Of a stretch of 64,000 bases of DNA, positions 44,037 to 53,490 are shown piece by piece. A program made the translations under genes and the position numbers. The notes beneath the pieces are model-generated. The model had not been told where the DNA came from, searched no databases, and saw only the letters and a program-made list of their open reading frames with translations. Within the stretch, counting starts at the first letter, position 1. Each line of letters begins with the position of its first letter. Source of the stretch: an uncultured Dokdonia sp. (GTDB taxonomy: Bacteria > Bacteroidota > Bacteroidia > Flavobacteriales > Flavobacteriaceae); assembly GCA_947503305.1 (NCBI GenBank), contig CANNDF010000004.1, positions 62,001-126,000 of the forward strand. Direction: 5' to 3'.

Positions 44037-44759
44037 ATGGATAACTTTCAAATAGAAACCGCTCAAAATGTAAGTATTTATCAAAATGTAGCAGGCATAG
44101 GGGATCGCCTTCTCGCATATTTGGTAGATGTACTTATTATGTTTACATATTGGATAATATCTCTGTTTCTTCTAGCCTCTTTTGGAATTGAATCTTCAGA
44201 CCCCGGAGATCTTTGGACTTTTTACATGGTACTAGGGCTACCTACTTTTTTGTATCCCTTATTTTTTGAAACATTTTGGGACGGAAGAACTCTTGGGAAA
44301 TCAGCTATGAAGCTTCGAGTCGTAAAACTTGATGGTTCAAAACCTGGTTTTGGAAGCTATTTTGTACGATGGATTATGCGTATTGTAGATATAACAATGA
44401 CTAGTGGAGGTGTAGCTGTAGTATGTATCTTGATGTCAGATAAAGGACAACGGTTAGGGGATATAGCTGCGGGAACTACAGTTATAAGCGAAAAAAAACG
44501 TGTTCGTTTATCAGAGAATTTATTGGTTCAGATTCCAGATAATTATGTACCCACTTATCCACAAGTTACTGTTTTTAATGATCAAGATTTGCAGACAATT
44601 AAGACATTGTTTACAGATGCCAAACGGAATAGTAACCATAATGTTATTGTAAAACTTGCAGAACGGCTTAAACAAAAAATGGGAGTAAATCCTGAAGAAA
44701 CGAACATTCAATTTGTAGAGCGAGTTATTTCTGACTATAATTTTTACACCCAACAATAA
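44037..44759 (+). CDS. RDD family membrane protein
   Basis: 240 residues. RDD motif GIGDRLLAYLVDVLIMFTYWI in the first helix, and TLGKSAMKLRVVKLDG with FVRWIMRIVD downstream, are typical. Three or four membrane helices are followed by a soluble tail of about 80 residues. It is divergent from the SpoIIM-like gene, as in other Bacteroidota MoxR clusters, and overlaps the next gene by one base (TAATG). Confidence 0.92.
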   Translation: MDNFQIETAQNVSIYQNVAGIGDRLLAYLVDVLIMFTYWIISLFLLASFGIESSDPGDLWTFYMVLGLPTFLYPLFFETFWDGRTLGKSAMKLRVVKLDGSKPGFGSYFVRWIMRIVDITMTSGGVAVVCILMSDKGQRLGDIAAGTTVISEKKRVRLSENLLVQIPDNYVPTYPQVTVFNDQDLQTIKTLFTDAKRNSNHNVIVKLAERLKQKMGVNPEETNIQFVERVISDYNFYTQQ

Positions 44760-45367
44760 TGAATGTCCTTACATTAATAGATATTCTAGGGACAATTGCT
44801 TTTGCAATTTCAGGAGTACTTACTGCAATGCATAAACGCATGGATGCTTTTGGGATTCTTATTATAGCATTGATTACGTCTGTAGGAGGAGGAACTTTAC
44901 GTGATCTTCTTATCGGTAAAACTCCAGTTACATGGATGGAAGGGGCTATTTTTCCATATGTTATATTTAGTACAGCAGTTGTTGCTGTGTTGTTTAGAAA
45001 ACAGCTTAAATATGTGAGGAGATCATTGTTTTTATTTGATACTATAGGGATAGGTTTATATACAATAACAGGGGTTCAAATAAGCTTAGCAGCTGGACTT
45101 GACCCTATTATTTGTGTTATATTAGGAACTGTGTCTGCTTGTTTTGGAGGAGTATTACGAGATATTCTTTGTAATGAAATACCTATTATTTTCCATAAAG
45201 AAATTTATGCTACTGCTTGTATAGTAGGAGCAATAACATATTTGTTGTTAATTCAATTACCTGTTCATCAAACACTTGTAATGATTCTGGCGGGTGTCAT
45301 TATTATGGTTATACGTATTCTAGCAGTTATTTTTAAGTGGCAACTACCTAGTTTATATAAAACCTAA
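44759..45367 (+). CDS. TRIC-type (trimeric intracellular cation) channel family protein, UPF0126
   Basis: 202 residues with about seven membrane helices in two homologous halves. The family motifs are AISGVLTAMHKRMDAFG, ALITSVGGGTLRDLLIG and, in the second half, GTVSACFGGVLRDILCNEIP. Relatives form homotrimeric potassium-permeable channels. It is coupled to the RDD gene through TAATG. A palindromic terminator follows. Confidence 0.9.
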   Translation: MNVLTLIDILGTIAFAISGVLTAMHKRMDAFGILIIALITSVGGGTLRDLLIGKTPVTWMEGAIFPYVIFSTAVVAVLFRKQLKYVRRSLFLFDTIGIGLYTITGVQISLAAGLDPIICVILGTVSACFGGVLRDILCNEIPIIFHKEIYATACIVGAITYLLLIQLPVHQTLVMILAGVIIMVIRILAVIFKWQLPSLYKT

Positions 45368-45384
45368 GAAAAGAAGAAAAGACA

Positions 45385-45410
45385 AAAGGCTCTCCATATG
45401 GAGAGCCTTT
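45385..45410 (+). terminator. Terminator of the RDD/TRIC unit
   Basis: A 26-base perfect inverted repeat AAAGGCTCTCC-ATAT-GGAGAGCCTTT. The T tract after it is short (TTTGTAT). Confidence 0.75.
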
Positions 45411-45449
45411 GTATAACCTAATAGACTTCTATAGTAAAATAGGTTATAC
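45411..45449. repeat. 10 bp inverted repeat directly after the terminator
   Basis: GTATAACCTA (45411-45420) and TAGGTTATAC (45440-45449) are separated by 19 bases that contain a small inner dyad (CTATAG). It abuts the preceding terminator hairpin without a gap. Confidence 0.6.
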
Positions 45450-45577
45450 AAATATTTTGACGGCTAATTCAAATAATTTCTAAACCTTTCTTCGTTTCTG
45501 ATATCGAAGCTATTACACTACTATAGACGTAATTTTTTTGCAAATGTTTCACTTACGTCGTTTAATTAACAATTAAT

Positions 45578-45791
45578 TAACCCTAGAAAGCTATTTAGTG
45601 CTGTGTTATAAATTAGCATTCCGTTTTGATTAGTTCCTGGATTAGTAGAAGGAAAGTACTAACTTCATTTGTCGATGCAGTGCTATTAAAGGCTTCTATA
45701 TCTAAGCTTGCATTAGGAGAGGTGTGTTAATACCAACCTGAGCATTAACTAAAACCATATGTAATAAGTGGACTAATACAGATAATTATAC
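45578..45791 (-). pseudogene. Remnant of a secreted repeat protein gene (decayed)
   Basis: Translated on the minus strand, three frames in succession give parts of one familiar flavobacterial sequence: an N-terminus ending VLVNAQVGINTP (from 45758), then PNASLDIEAFNSTASTNEVSTF, then PSTNPGTNQNGMLIYNTALN. This is the start found in many secreted collagen-like or S74-tail proteins of the family. Two frameshifts, an apparent small deletion after TNE (a GLLIPR-like segment is missing), and loss of everything after NSFLG show decay. No intact paralog lies in the window. Confidence 0.7.
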
Positions 45792-45858
45792 ATCTTGTTT
45801 TACAACGGTTTTAATTCTGTATCTAAGTATTTTCCAAGTTTAATCTTTTATATAAAAC

Positions 45859-45889
45859 AAAACCCCAAGATCCGGAACCTTGGGGTTTT
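45859..45889. terminator. Strong bidirectional hairpin
   Basis: An 11 bp stem AAAACCCCAAG/CTTGGGGTTTT around a nine-base loop, symmetric A/T tracts. No intact gene ends here. It lies just upstream of the decayed gene and may be a leftover or an attenuator. Confidence 0.65.
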
Positions 45890-45890
45890 A

Positions 45891-45947
45891 GTTAAACACT
45901 TCTTTTAATTAACACTAACCATCAAAACGAATTAAAAGGTGTTTAAC
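45891..45947. repeat. Long imperfect inverted repeat
   Basis: 45891-45910 (GTTAAACACTTCTTTTAATT) pairs with 45930-45947 (AATTAAAAGGTGTTTAAC), 18 pairs with a two-base bulge and a 19-base loop. It directly follows the hairpin at 45859-45889. Confidence 0.6.
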
Positions 45948-46012
45948 TGTTAAGTTAACTTGTTACCCTATAGACGTGCAATTTGTGTTACTGTTACAGC
46001 ATTTTTATTTTT

Positions 46013-46020
46013 TAACTTTG
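46013..46020 (+). promoter_or_regulatory. TAnnTTTG box immediately before an ATG
   Basis: TAACTTTG matches the -10 consensus and ends four bases before the ATG at 46025, the same spacing as at 5157-5169. Its use would give a leaderless mRNA. A TTTG lies 27 bp upstream, which is longer than usual. Confidence 0.4.
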
Positions 46021-46024
46021 TTTT

Positions 46025-46408
46025 ATGTTAAAAAAGACTTTGGTACTTGGAGTATCCCTTAAACCACATCGCTATTCTCATCTAGCTGTACATCGATTAC
46101 ATATGTATCACCATCCTATTATTGCTGTAGGACTAGTCGCTGGAGAAGTTGCTGGAGAAGAGGTTATTACGTTTGAGTCTGCTTTCGCGAAAGCGGAAAC
46201 TCATAAAAACACGATAGACACAATTACCTTATATCTTAATCCAAAACGACAGCAAGCTTACTATGCATATATACTATCTTTACTACCTAAACGGGTGGTT
46301 TTTAATCCTGGGACAGAAAATCCTGAATTATATAAGATGCTTCGTGAGCATAAGATTGATTATGAAGTAGCTTGCACCTTAGTTCTTTTGGGTACGAATC
46401 AATATTAA
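46025..46408 (+). CDS. CoA-binding domain protein (CoA_binding_2 / YccU-like)
   Basis: 127 residues, Rossmann-like. TLVLGVSLKPHRYSHLAVHRL corresponds to the nucleotide-binding loop, VGLVAGEV to the second strand, and VFNPGTENPELYKMLREHKIDYEVACTLVLL to the conserved C-terminus. Members bind CoA; the role is unclear. ESAFAKAE is encoded by a GCTTTCGCGAAAGC palindrome. The 3' end overlaps the convergent symporter gene by 30 bases. Confidence 0.88.
   Translation: MLKKTLVLGVSLKPHRYSHLAVHRLHMYHHPIIAVGLVAGEVAGEEVITFESAFAKAETHKNTIDTITLYLNPKRQQAYYAYILSLLPKRVVFNPGTENPELYKMLREHKIDYEVACTLVLLGTNQY
46181..46194. repeat. GCTTTCGCGAAAGC palindrome, copy 5
   Basis: Perfect palindrome inside the CoA-binding protein gene, encoding AFAKA. 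Confidence 0.9.
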
Positions 46409-47824
46409 CCCTAGGTACGTAAGGAAACCATTGAGGATAAGGATAAAAAATCCAAACTCAAATGCAAGATATGTACTACAGAGATAACTTATAATACCTG
46501 CTAAAACAGGAGAAAGAAGTGCGATGATAGGCACATAGGTATCGTGTATTTTCCATTTTGTAAACAATCCAAAAGCATATAATCCTAGGAGTGGGCCATA
46601 AGTATATCCAGCAAACGTAAAGAGTTTGGCAATGACGGTAGCATCTGCAATCACATATTTAAAGAGGATAATAACAGCCATCAGTACAAGCGACATATAA
46701 ATATGAATGCGTTTACGGATTTTTACCTGTTTTTCTTGAGAATATTTTTTTTCGATATCTAGAATATCAATACTAAATGACGTTGTTAATGCAGTAAGAG
46801 CACTATCTGCACTAGAGTAAGCAGCCGCTATAAGACCCAGTAAAAAGACTAATGCCAATCCAATACCTAAACCACTTTGTACTGCAATAGTCGGAAAAAG
46901 TTGATCTTTATGAGCATCAATCCCATTTTGAGATGCATACATAGTAAGAAGCACTCCTAGTACAAGAAATACCATGTTTACAATAGTAAGAACTATCGTA
47001 AACCAGAACATATTCTTTTGAGCATCTTTTTGTGTACGACACGTAAGGTTCTTTTGCATCATGTCTTGATCTAACCCTGTCATTACAATAGCTATAAATG
47101 CTCCTGAAAGAAATTGCTTTATAAAATAATCTCCGCTTTTCCAATCTTCAAAAAAGAAGATTTGAGACAAATCACTATCCCCTACATAAGATAGAATTTC
47201 TCCGCCAGAAAGTCCAAGTTCGTTAGATACATAATAAATGGCTACCCCCACAGCAATAAGCATAAATAATGTCTGTAAAGTATCTGTCCATACGATAGTT
47301 TTTATGCCTCCTTTAAATGTGTACAACCATATTAATAAAATGGTAATAGCCACAGTGACCCAAAATGGTATACCCATAGTGTCAAAAACGAGTAACTGTA
47401 AAACATTGGCTACGAGATATAATCTAAAACTAGCTCCTATAATCCTGCTCAATAAAAAGAAAGAAGCCCCTGTTTTATAGGATTTTACACCAAAACGACT
47501 CTCTAGATAGGTATAAATAGATGTGAGATTTAAACGATAGTAGAGTGGCAGTAAAACAAGTCCAATCACAGCATATCCTACGGTATACCCCAAGACTACT
47601 TGAAAATAACTAAACTGTGATGCTTCTATCCATCCGGGTACAGATATAAATGTAACACCCGATAAGGAGGTGCCTATCATCCCAAAAGCAACAAGATACC
47701 AGGGTGATTGTTTTCCAGCTTTAAAAAAATCAGAATTAGAACCACTTTTACCAGTAAAATAACTAATGAGCATTAGCACACCAAAATAACCAGCAATCAA
47801 AAGTAAAATGTGAATGGGCTGCAT
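46379..47824 (-). CDS. Sodium:solute symporter (SSS family)
   Basis: 481 residues with about 13 membrane helices. Family markers are GKSGSNSDFFKAGKQSPWYLVAFGMIGTSLSGVTFISVPGW in the first helices, a TGLDQDMMQKNLTCRTQKDAQKN cytoplasmic stretch and LLGLIAAAYSSADSALTALTTSFSIDI, which holds the conserved sodium-site Ser residues. The substrate is not predictable. It is convergent with, and overlaps, the CoA-binding protein gene. Confidence 0.93.
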   Translation of the reverse strand: MQPIHILLLIAGYFGVLMLISYFTGKSGSNSDFFKAGKQSPWYLVAFGMIGTSLSGVTFISVPGWIEASQFSYFQVVLGYTVGYAVIGLVLLPLYYRLNLTSIYTYLESRFGVKSYKTGASFFLLSRIIGASFRLYLVANVLQLLVFDTMGIPFWVTVAITILLIWLYTFKGGIKTIVWTDTLQTLFMLIAVGVAIYYVSNELGLSGGEILSYVGDSDLSQIFFFEDWKSGDYFIKQFLSGAFIAIVMTGLDQDMMQKNLTCRTQKDAQKNMFWFTIVLTIVNMVFLVLGVLLTMYASQNGIDAHKDQLFPTIAVQSGLGIGLALVFLLGLIAAAYSSADSALTALTTSFSIDILDIEKKYSQEKQVKIRKRIHIYMSLVLMAVIILFKYVIADATVIAKLFTFAGYTYGPLLGLYAFGLFTKWKIHDTYVPIIALLSPVLAGIISYLCSTYLAFEFGFFILILNGFLTYLGLILIRTQKN

Positions 47825-48002
47825 AGGATTAGATTTGTCTATACGAATATAGGGTTTTTGAATATTAGGTATTAAAAAGTAATTGCAGGAATCATAAATT
47901 TAGGATATGAAAGATAACATGATATCTTCTATACTAAGAATTAACAAAATAGTAGGTGTTATTAGTCGTTGTTATAGCACTCTTTTTCCTATTTTTAAAG
48001 CA

Positions 48003-49079
48003 ATGAAACAACATCGAAAATTACTCATTGTAGGTCTCCTTTTATTTGTACAAATGGGTATTGTTCGTATACTAGCTTTATTTCCTAATGCAATAGAACA
48101 GTATTATAGTAATGGTATATATCCTTTTATCTCTAAAGGATTTCGGTATGCATTTGGGTGGTTGCCCTTTTCTTTTGGAGATATCATGTATGCGGTTTTG
48201 ATTATAATTGCTTTGCGCGAAATAGTCTTACTTTTTAAATCTCGATTTAGAAACATAAAACGATTTGGGATTCAAATACTAGCGCTTGCCTCTGTTGTAT
48301 ATTTTGCATTTCATATACTATGGGGGATGAATTATTACCGATTACCATTACATGAATCCCTTCATATAGACCATGAATATACAACTGATGAACTTCTACA
48401 GTTAACAGAAGAATTGATTAAAAAAAGCAATGATTTACATAAAGAACTTGCTCTAAATGATTCTACAGCAGTAGATATGAACATGAGTAGATCTGCTATC
48501 TTTTCTCAAACGATCAATGGCTATCAAGCCTTAAAGGAACAATTTCCTAAACTTAACTACCCACCTAATAGTATAAAAACATCTTTATTGAGTTACCCGC
48601 TATCTATAATGGGGTATAGTGGTTATTTAAACCCTATAACAAATGAAGCTCAAATCAATGGATTAGTCCCTGACTATAGACATCCGGTTATTAGTTGTCA
48701 TGAGCAGGCTCACCAATTAGGGTATGCAAAAGAAAATGAAGCAAATTTTATAGGCGTACTTTCTACACTTAATAATGAGAATGTTTACTTTCAATATTCA
48801 GGGAGTATTTTTGCTTTGCGATATTGTTTGAATGATGTGTATCGTCGTGATAAGGAATTAGGAAAAACTTTAAGAGATCAAATACGTCCTGGTATTTTTG
48901 CAAACTACAAAGAATCTCGAGATTTTTGGGATGGTATGGATAATCCATTAGAACCTCTTTTTGAGATATTCTACAATAATTATTTAAAGGCAAATAATCA
49001 ACCAGACGGAATGAAAAGTTATAGTTATATGGTGGCACTTCTTGTAAATTATAACAAGACATTTCCTACATCAATTTGA
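48003..49079 (+). CDS. DUF3810 domain-containing membrane protein
   Basis: 358 residues from the ATG at 48003 (MKQHRKLLIVGLLLF). The frame starts 32 codons earlier, but that segment is not membrane-like in the expected way. There are three N-terminal membrane helices, then a soluble domain with CHEQAHQLGYAKENEANF: His233-Glu234-x-x-His237 looks like a zincin site, with a downstream Glu. This is a hallmark of DUF3810, whose peptidase activity is unproven to my knowledge. Confidence 0.85.
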   Translation: MKQHRKLLIVGLLLFVQMGIVRILALFPNAIEQYYSNGIYPFISKGFRYAFGWLPFSFGDIMYAVLIIIALREIVLLFKSRFRNIKRFGIQILALASVVYFAFHILWGMNYYRLPLHESLHIDHEYTTDELLQLTEELIKKSNDLHKELALNDSTAVDMNMSRSAIFSQTINGYQALKEQFPKLNYPPNSIKTSLLSYPLSIMGYSGYLNPITNEAQINGLVPDYRHPVISCHEQAHQLGYAKENEANFIGVLSTLNNENVYFQYSGSIFALRYCLNDVYRRDKELGKTLRDQIRPGIFANYKESRDFWDGMDNPLEPLFEIFYNNYLKANNQPDGMKSYSYMVALLVNYNKTFPTSI

Positions 49080-49156
49080 TGTTAAAAAACTCTTAATTAA
49101 TAGTGTAGCCCATCAGGGATGAACGTATCTTTAAAAGCTAAATAATCATTAAACCT

Positions 49157-52117
49157 ATGTTTCTCAAAAAACTCCTTGTAGCAGGAGTCATTTTTTGTTC
49201 ATTTATTATGAATGGGCAAGACTACTTCCCTGCTAATGATGGTGTAAAATCTAAGAATGAAAATTACACTGTTTTTACCAATGCAACAATCCACACATCT
49301 CCATCGCAAACTATTAAAAATGGCACTTTGGTCATACAAGATGGAAAAATCACCAATGTCGGAAAATCGGTTGCCATTCCTAAGAATTCAATAACTATAG
49401 ATCTCAAAGGAAAACATGTCTATCCATCTTTCATAGATATGTATACAAGCTTTGGTATAAAAAAACCTGAGCGTCCCAGTGGTGGAGGTCGTGAATCTCA
49501 ATACGATAATACACGTGAAGGGTATTATTGGAATGATCATATCCGTTCAGAAACACGAGGTGTAGATGATTTTGAATACGATTCAAAAAGTGCAAAAGGG
49601 TTTATTAATGCAGGATTTGCAGTTGTTGCAACCCATCAGCACGATGGTATTGCAAGAGGGACAGGTGCTTTAATAGCACTTAATACAGACGGAAATAAAG
49701 CTCATAGAATGTTAGATAATAATCTGGCGCAACACTTTTCTTTTGATAAAAGTAGAAAGTCTAGACAATCATACCCTACATCAAAAATGGGCGCAATGTC
49801 ATTAATAAGACAACTACACCATGATTTAGACTGGTATGAAAAGGGTAACGTAAATACAACAGATCTTTCACTAGAAGCATTGACTCGTAATAAGTCACTT
49901 CCTCAGATTTTTGAAGGTGATGGTGTATATGATGCAATGCGTATAGATCGTATAGGAGATCAGTTTGGATTAAATTATATTATCGTAGGATCTGGAGATG
50001 AGTACAAGCGTATAGAAGATGTTAAAGCGCTCAATAGAACATTTATATTGCCTTTAGATTTTCCAGATGCTTATGATATGGAAAATCCTTATGCAGCTTC
50101 TTTTGTAGATTTAGGAGATATGCGTCATTGGAATCAAGCACCTACAAATCCAAAACATTTTGAAACAAATGGAATTGCTTTTGCATTGACGACATTCAAA
50201 TTAAAGTCACCAAAAGAGTTTAAAACACAATTAGCTAAAGCAATTAAACATGGTCTTTCCAAAAATAAAGCACTAGCAGCTCTTACAACAGTTCCTGCAG
50301 AACTATTAGGAAAAAGTAATGAGATAGGAAGTTTAAAAAACGGTAGCTGGGCAAATTTTATGATTACTTCAGGGGAGTTATTTGAAGAAAAGACAAAACT
50401 CCATGAACATTGGATTCAAGGTCGAAAGACCATTATTAATGATATGTCTATTAATGATATAGATGGATCATATGCAGTATCAATAGGAGGCATATCATAT
50501 GACTTAGAAATTAAAAATTCTACTACAAAAGTAAAAGGGACTCTTAAGAAAGGTACAGAAGATGTAAAAAGTGAAATGACCTATGCAGATGGTTGGGTGA
50601 ATATGACTTTTGCAGAAGGCGACAACAAATTTGTAAGAATCATAGGACAAGTAGTTAATGATAGACTTGCGGGAAAGGTTGTTCTATCTAATGGAGATGA
50701 ACAGTCTATCAGTGTAAACCGTATAAAAGGTAGTAATGGTACGGAGAAAGATAAGAAAGTAGATACTCCTAAAGCTCCAGTAGTTTTACCGATGACTTAC
50801 CCCAATACAGCATTTGGGTTTAAAGAACAACCTAAACAACAGGATTTACTAATTAAGAATGCTACTGTATGGACAAACGAAGCATCAGGTATTCTTACTG
50901 AAACAGATGTACTTATTAAAGATGGTAAAATTAGTAAAATAGGGAAGAACCTTTCAGGAGGTCGAGCCAAAGTTATAGATGGTACTGGGAAGCATGTTAC
51001 AGCAGGTATTATAGATGAGCATTCACATATAGCTGCTTTTTCTATAAATGAAGCAGGGCATAATTCTACAGCAGAAGTTCAAATGTCTGATGTGATTAAT
51101 CCTGATGATACTGATATCTATAGAAACCTTGCGGGTGGTGTAACATCTATTCAATTATTGCATGGATCTGCAAACCCTATAGGAGGGCAATCTGCAGTGA
51201 TGAAATTAAAATGGGGAGCATCTATCAATGAGATGCTACTTAAAGATAAAAAATTCATCAAGTTTGCTCTAGGTGAAAATGTAAAACAATCTAACTGGCA
51301 AAGTTTTAGTCGTTTTCCTCAAACCCGTATGGGAGTCGAACAGGTATTTGTAGATTATTTCTCCAGAGCTAAAGAATATGAAGCTCGAAAAAAAAGCGGA
51401 CAACCATACCGTATGGATGAAGAGATGGAGGCTATAGTAGATATTCTTAATGAAGAACGTTATATTTCTTGTCATTCATATGTCCAAAGTGAGATTAATA
51501 TGTTAATGAAAGTAGCAGAGCGTTTTGATTTCAAGATTAATACATTTACTCATATCCTCGAAGGCTATAAAGTAGCCGATAAGATGGCTGCTCACGGAGT
51601 AGGAGGATCTACATTTTCAGATTGGTGGGCCTATAAATATGAAGTAAATGACGCCATTCCATATAATGCAGCCATTATGCATAATGCAGGTGTTGTAGTA
51701 GCTATCAATAGTGATGATGGAGAAATGTCACGTCGTTTGAATCAAGAGGCTGCCAAGATCGTAAAGTATGGAGATATATCTGAAGAAGATGCATGGAAAA
51801 TGGTGACTCTTAACCCTGCAAAACTATTGCATATGGATGATCATACGGGAAGTCTTAAAGAAGGAAAAGATGGAGATGTTGTTATATGGTCAGACCATCC
51901 ATTATCAATTAAAGCGAAAGCAGAAAAAACAATTATTGAAGGCACGGTTTATTTTGATATAGAACGAGATTTACAAATGCGTAGGGAGGTAAAAGCAGAA
52001 AAAAACCAACTTACGGCAATGATGCTTGCCGTGAAGAAAAAAGGCTTAAAAACCCAACCTGCAAAAAAGAAAGAGAAACAACGTTTACATTGTGATACTG
52101 AACAAACAATACACTAA
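49157..52117 (+). CDS. Exported amidohydrolase with a degenerate N-terminal copy
   Basis: 986 residues. Signal peptide (to MNGQ), then two amidohydrolase-like halves. In the first (about 35-480) the metal motif region reads HVYPSFIDMYTSFG, so the HxH ligands are lost. The second (about 570-985) keeps IIDEHSHIA (His622, His624), SCHSYVQSE, THILEGY and the Asp in NSDDGEMSRR, so it should be the active metal-dependent hydrolase. The end is Lys-rich, with no T9SS domain. A second amidohydrolase gene starts one base after the stop. The substrate may be a cyclic amide or dipeptide (family knowledge, not specific). Confidence 0.88.
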   Translation: MFLKKLLVAGVIFCSFIMNGQDYFPANDGVKSKNENYTVFTNATIHTSPSQTIKNGTLVIQDGKITNVGKSVAIPKNSITIDLKGKHVYPSFIDMYTSFGIKKPERPSGGGRESQYDNTREGYYWNDHIRSETRGVDDFEYDSKSAKGFINAGFAVVATHQHDGIARGTGALIALNTDGNKAHRMLDNNLAQHFSFDKSRKSRQSYPTSKMGAMSLIRQLHHDLDWYEKGNVNTTDLSLEALTRNKSLPQIFEGDGVYDAMRIDRIGDQFGLNYIIVGSGDEYKRIEDVKALNRTFILPLDFPDAYDMENPYAASFVDLGDMRHWNQAPTNPKHFETNGIAFALTTFKLKSPKEFKTQLAKAIKHGLSKNKALAALTTVPAELLGKSNEIGSLKNGSWANFMITSGELFEEKTKLHEHWIQGRKTIINDMSINDIDGSYAVSIGGISYDLEIKNSTTKVKGTLKKGTEDVKSEMTYADGWVNMTFAEGDNKFVRIIGQVVNDRLAGKVVLSNGDEQSISVNRIKGSNGTEKDKKVDTPKAPVVLPMTYPNTAFGFKEQPKQQDLLIKNATVWTNEASGILTETDVLIKDGKISKIGKNLSGGRAKVIDGTGKHVTAGIIDEHSHIAAFSINEAGHNSTAEVQMSDVINPDDTDIYRNLAGGVTSIQLLHGSANPIGGQSAVMKLKWGASINEMLLKDKKFIKFALGENVKQSNWQSFSRFPQTRMGVEQVFVDYFSRAKEYEARKKSGQPYRMDEEMEAIVDILNEERYISCHSYVQSEINMLMKVAERFDFKINTFTHILEGYKVADKMAAHGVGGSTFSDWWAYKYEVNDAIPYNAAIMHNAGVVVAINSDDGEMSRRLNQEAAKIVKYGDISEEDAWKMVTLNPAKLLHMDDHTGSLKEGKDGDVVIWSDHPLSIKAKAEKTIIEGTVYFDIERDLQMRREVKAEKNQLTAMMLAVKKKGLKTQPAKKKEKQRLHCDTEQTIH

Positions 52118-52118
52118 G

Positions 52119-53417
52119 ATGAAAATAGTAAGAAAAAACATAGCACTCGTTATAGCTGTAGTATTGATTACTTCAGTAAGTATAGCGCAACAGACACCTG
52201 CTTCTAAGCAAATACAGACATATTCTATAGTGGGAGCTACAGCACATATAGGAAATGGTACTGTTATAGAAAATGCGACTATCATTTTTGAAAATGGGAA
52301 AATAACAAACGTTACATCAGGAAATACCGCAACAAAAGGAACAGTTATCCAAGCACAAGGAAAACATGTATATCCTGGATTTATAGCGACCAATACAACA
52401 TTAGGACTTGTAGAGGTAGGTGCAGTACGTCCGACAAGAGATAATGATGAGATAGGGGATATGATACCACATGTACGATCTATTATTGCATATAACGCAG
52501 AGTCAAAAGTTGTAGAAAGTATGCGCCCCAATGGAGTGCTTATGGCACAGATACGCCCTGTAGGAGGAAGGATTTCCGGGACATCATCCATTGTACAACT
52601 AGATGCATGGAATTGGGAAGATGCCGCTGTAAAAGTAGATAATGGAGTCTATCTTAACTGGCCACGTAGTATGACCAGAGGAAGATGGTGGTTAGGTGAA
52701 GAACCAGGATTTAAGCCTAATAAAAATTATATAAAGCAAACAGAGGAAGTAAAGGACTTTGTTCAAAATGCTAAGGCTTATACACATGGAAATGCTTCTA
52801 CAAATCTTCCTTACGAAGCTATGAAAGGTATTTTTAATGGAAATCAACGTTTATTTATTGAAGCACATGACGAACGACAGATACGAGATGTTATAAGATT
52901 TAAAAACGAAATGGGAATTCAACATGTAGTTCTAGTGGGCGGGTATCAAGCAGACAAAGTAGCTTCAGAATTAGTATCAAATGCTATACCAGTCATATTA
53001 CAGCGCGTGCAAGAATTACCAGCCATGGATGACCATGATTATGATTTGCCTTATAAATTGCCAAAATTATTAGTAGATGAAGGAGTACAAGTAGCACTAG
53101 GATATGACGGAGAGTACTGGCAAGTCCGTAATTTACCATTCTATGCAGGACAAGTCACACAATTTGGAATGAGTGATGCCGATGCATTGACACTGATAAC
53201 AAAGAATCCAGCAAAAATTCTTGGTATAGATAGTACAGCTGGAACTTTAGAAGTAGGAAAAGATGCTACTTTATTTATAAGTGACGGAAATGCACTAGAT
53301 ATGCGTGGAAATATACTGTCTAAAGCTTTTATACAAGGAAGAGATATCAGTTTAGAAAGTCATCAAACAAAACTCTGGAAACGATACTCAGAAAAGATAA
53401 CAGGAGATAAAAAATAG
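52119..53417 (+). CDS. Exported amidohydrolase-like protein lacking the HxH motif
   Basis: 432 residues from the ATG at 52119 (MKIVRKNIALVIAVVLITSVSIAQ, a signal peptide). An ATG at 52092 inside the previous gene is less likely. Fold motifs are present (GATAHIGNGTVIENATIIFENGKI; AQGKHVYPGFIATNTTLGLVEVG; ALTLITKNPAKILGID), but the HxH position reads ATNTT. FIEAHDERQIRDVI keeps one plausible ligand. It may be an inactive partner of the larger enzyme encoded one base upstream. Confidence 0.87.
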   Translation: MKIVRKNIALVIAVVLITSVSIAQQTPASKQIQTYSIVGATAHIGNGTVIENATIIFENGKITNVTSGNTATKGTVIQAQGKHVYPGFIATNTTLGLVEVGAVRPTRDNDEIGDMIPHVRSIIAYNAESKVVESMRPNGVLMAQIRPVGGRISGTSSIVQLDAWNWEDAAVKVDNGVYLNWPRSMTRGRWWLGEEPGFKPNKNYIKQTEEVKDFVQNAKAYTHGNASTNLPYEAMKGIFNGNQRLFIEAHDERQIRDVIRFKNEMGIQHVVLVGGYQADKVASELVSNAIPVILQRVQELPAMDDHDYDLPYKLPKLLVDEGVQVALGYDGEYWQVRNLPFYAGQVTQFGMSDADALTLITKNPAKILGIDSTAGTLEVGKDATLFISDGNALDMRGNILSKAFIQGRDISLESHQTKLWKRYSEKITGDKK

Positions 53418-53434
53418 TTTATTTATAATAATTT

Positions 53435-53468
53435 AAAAGGCCGACTTTCGTACGAAAGTCGGCCTTTT
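53435..53468. terminator. Bidirectional terminator after the amidohydrolase operon
   Basis: A 34-base perfect palindrome with 16 bp arms (AAAAGGCCGACTTTCG then TA), T tract after it, between convergent genes. Confidence 0.92.
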
Positions 53469-53490
53469 CTTTTCTTCTATAAAGTGTCTA

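Noticed and set aside
47907-48002. 32-codon N-terminal extension of the DUF3810 protein
   Set aside because: The ATG at 48003 gives the expected first membrane helix; the extension looks unrelated to the family.
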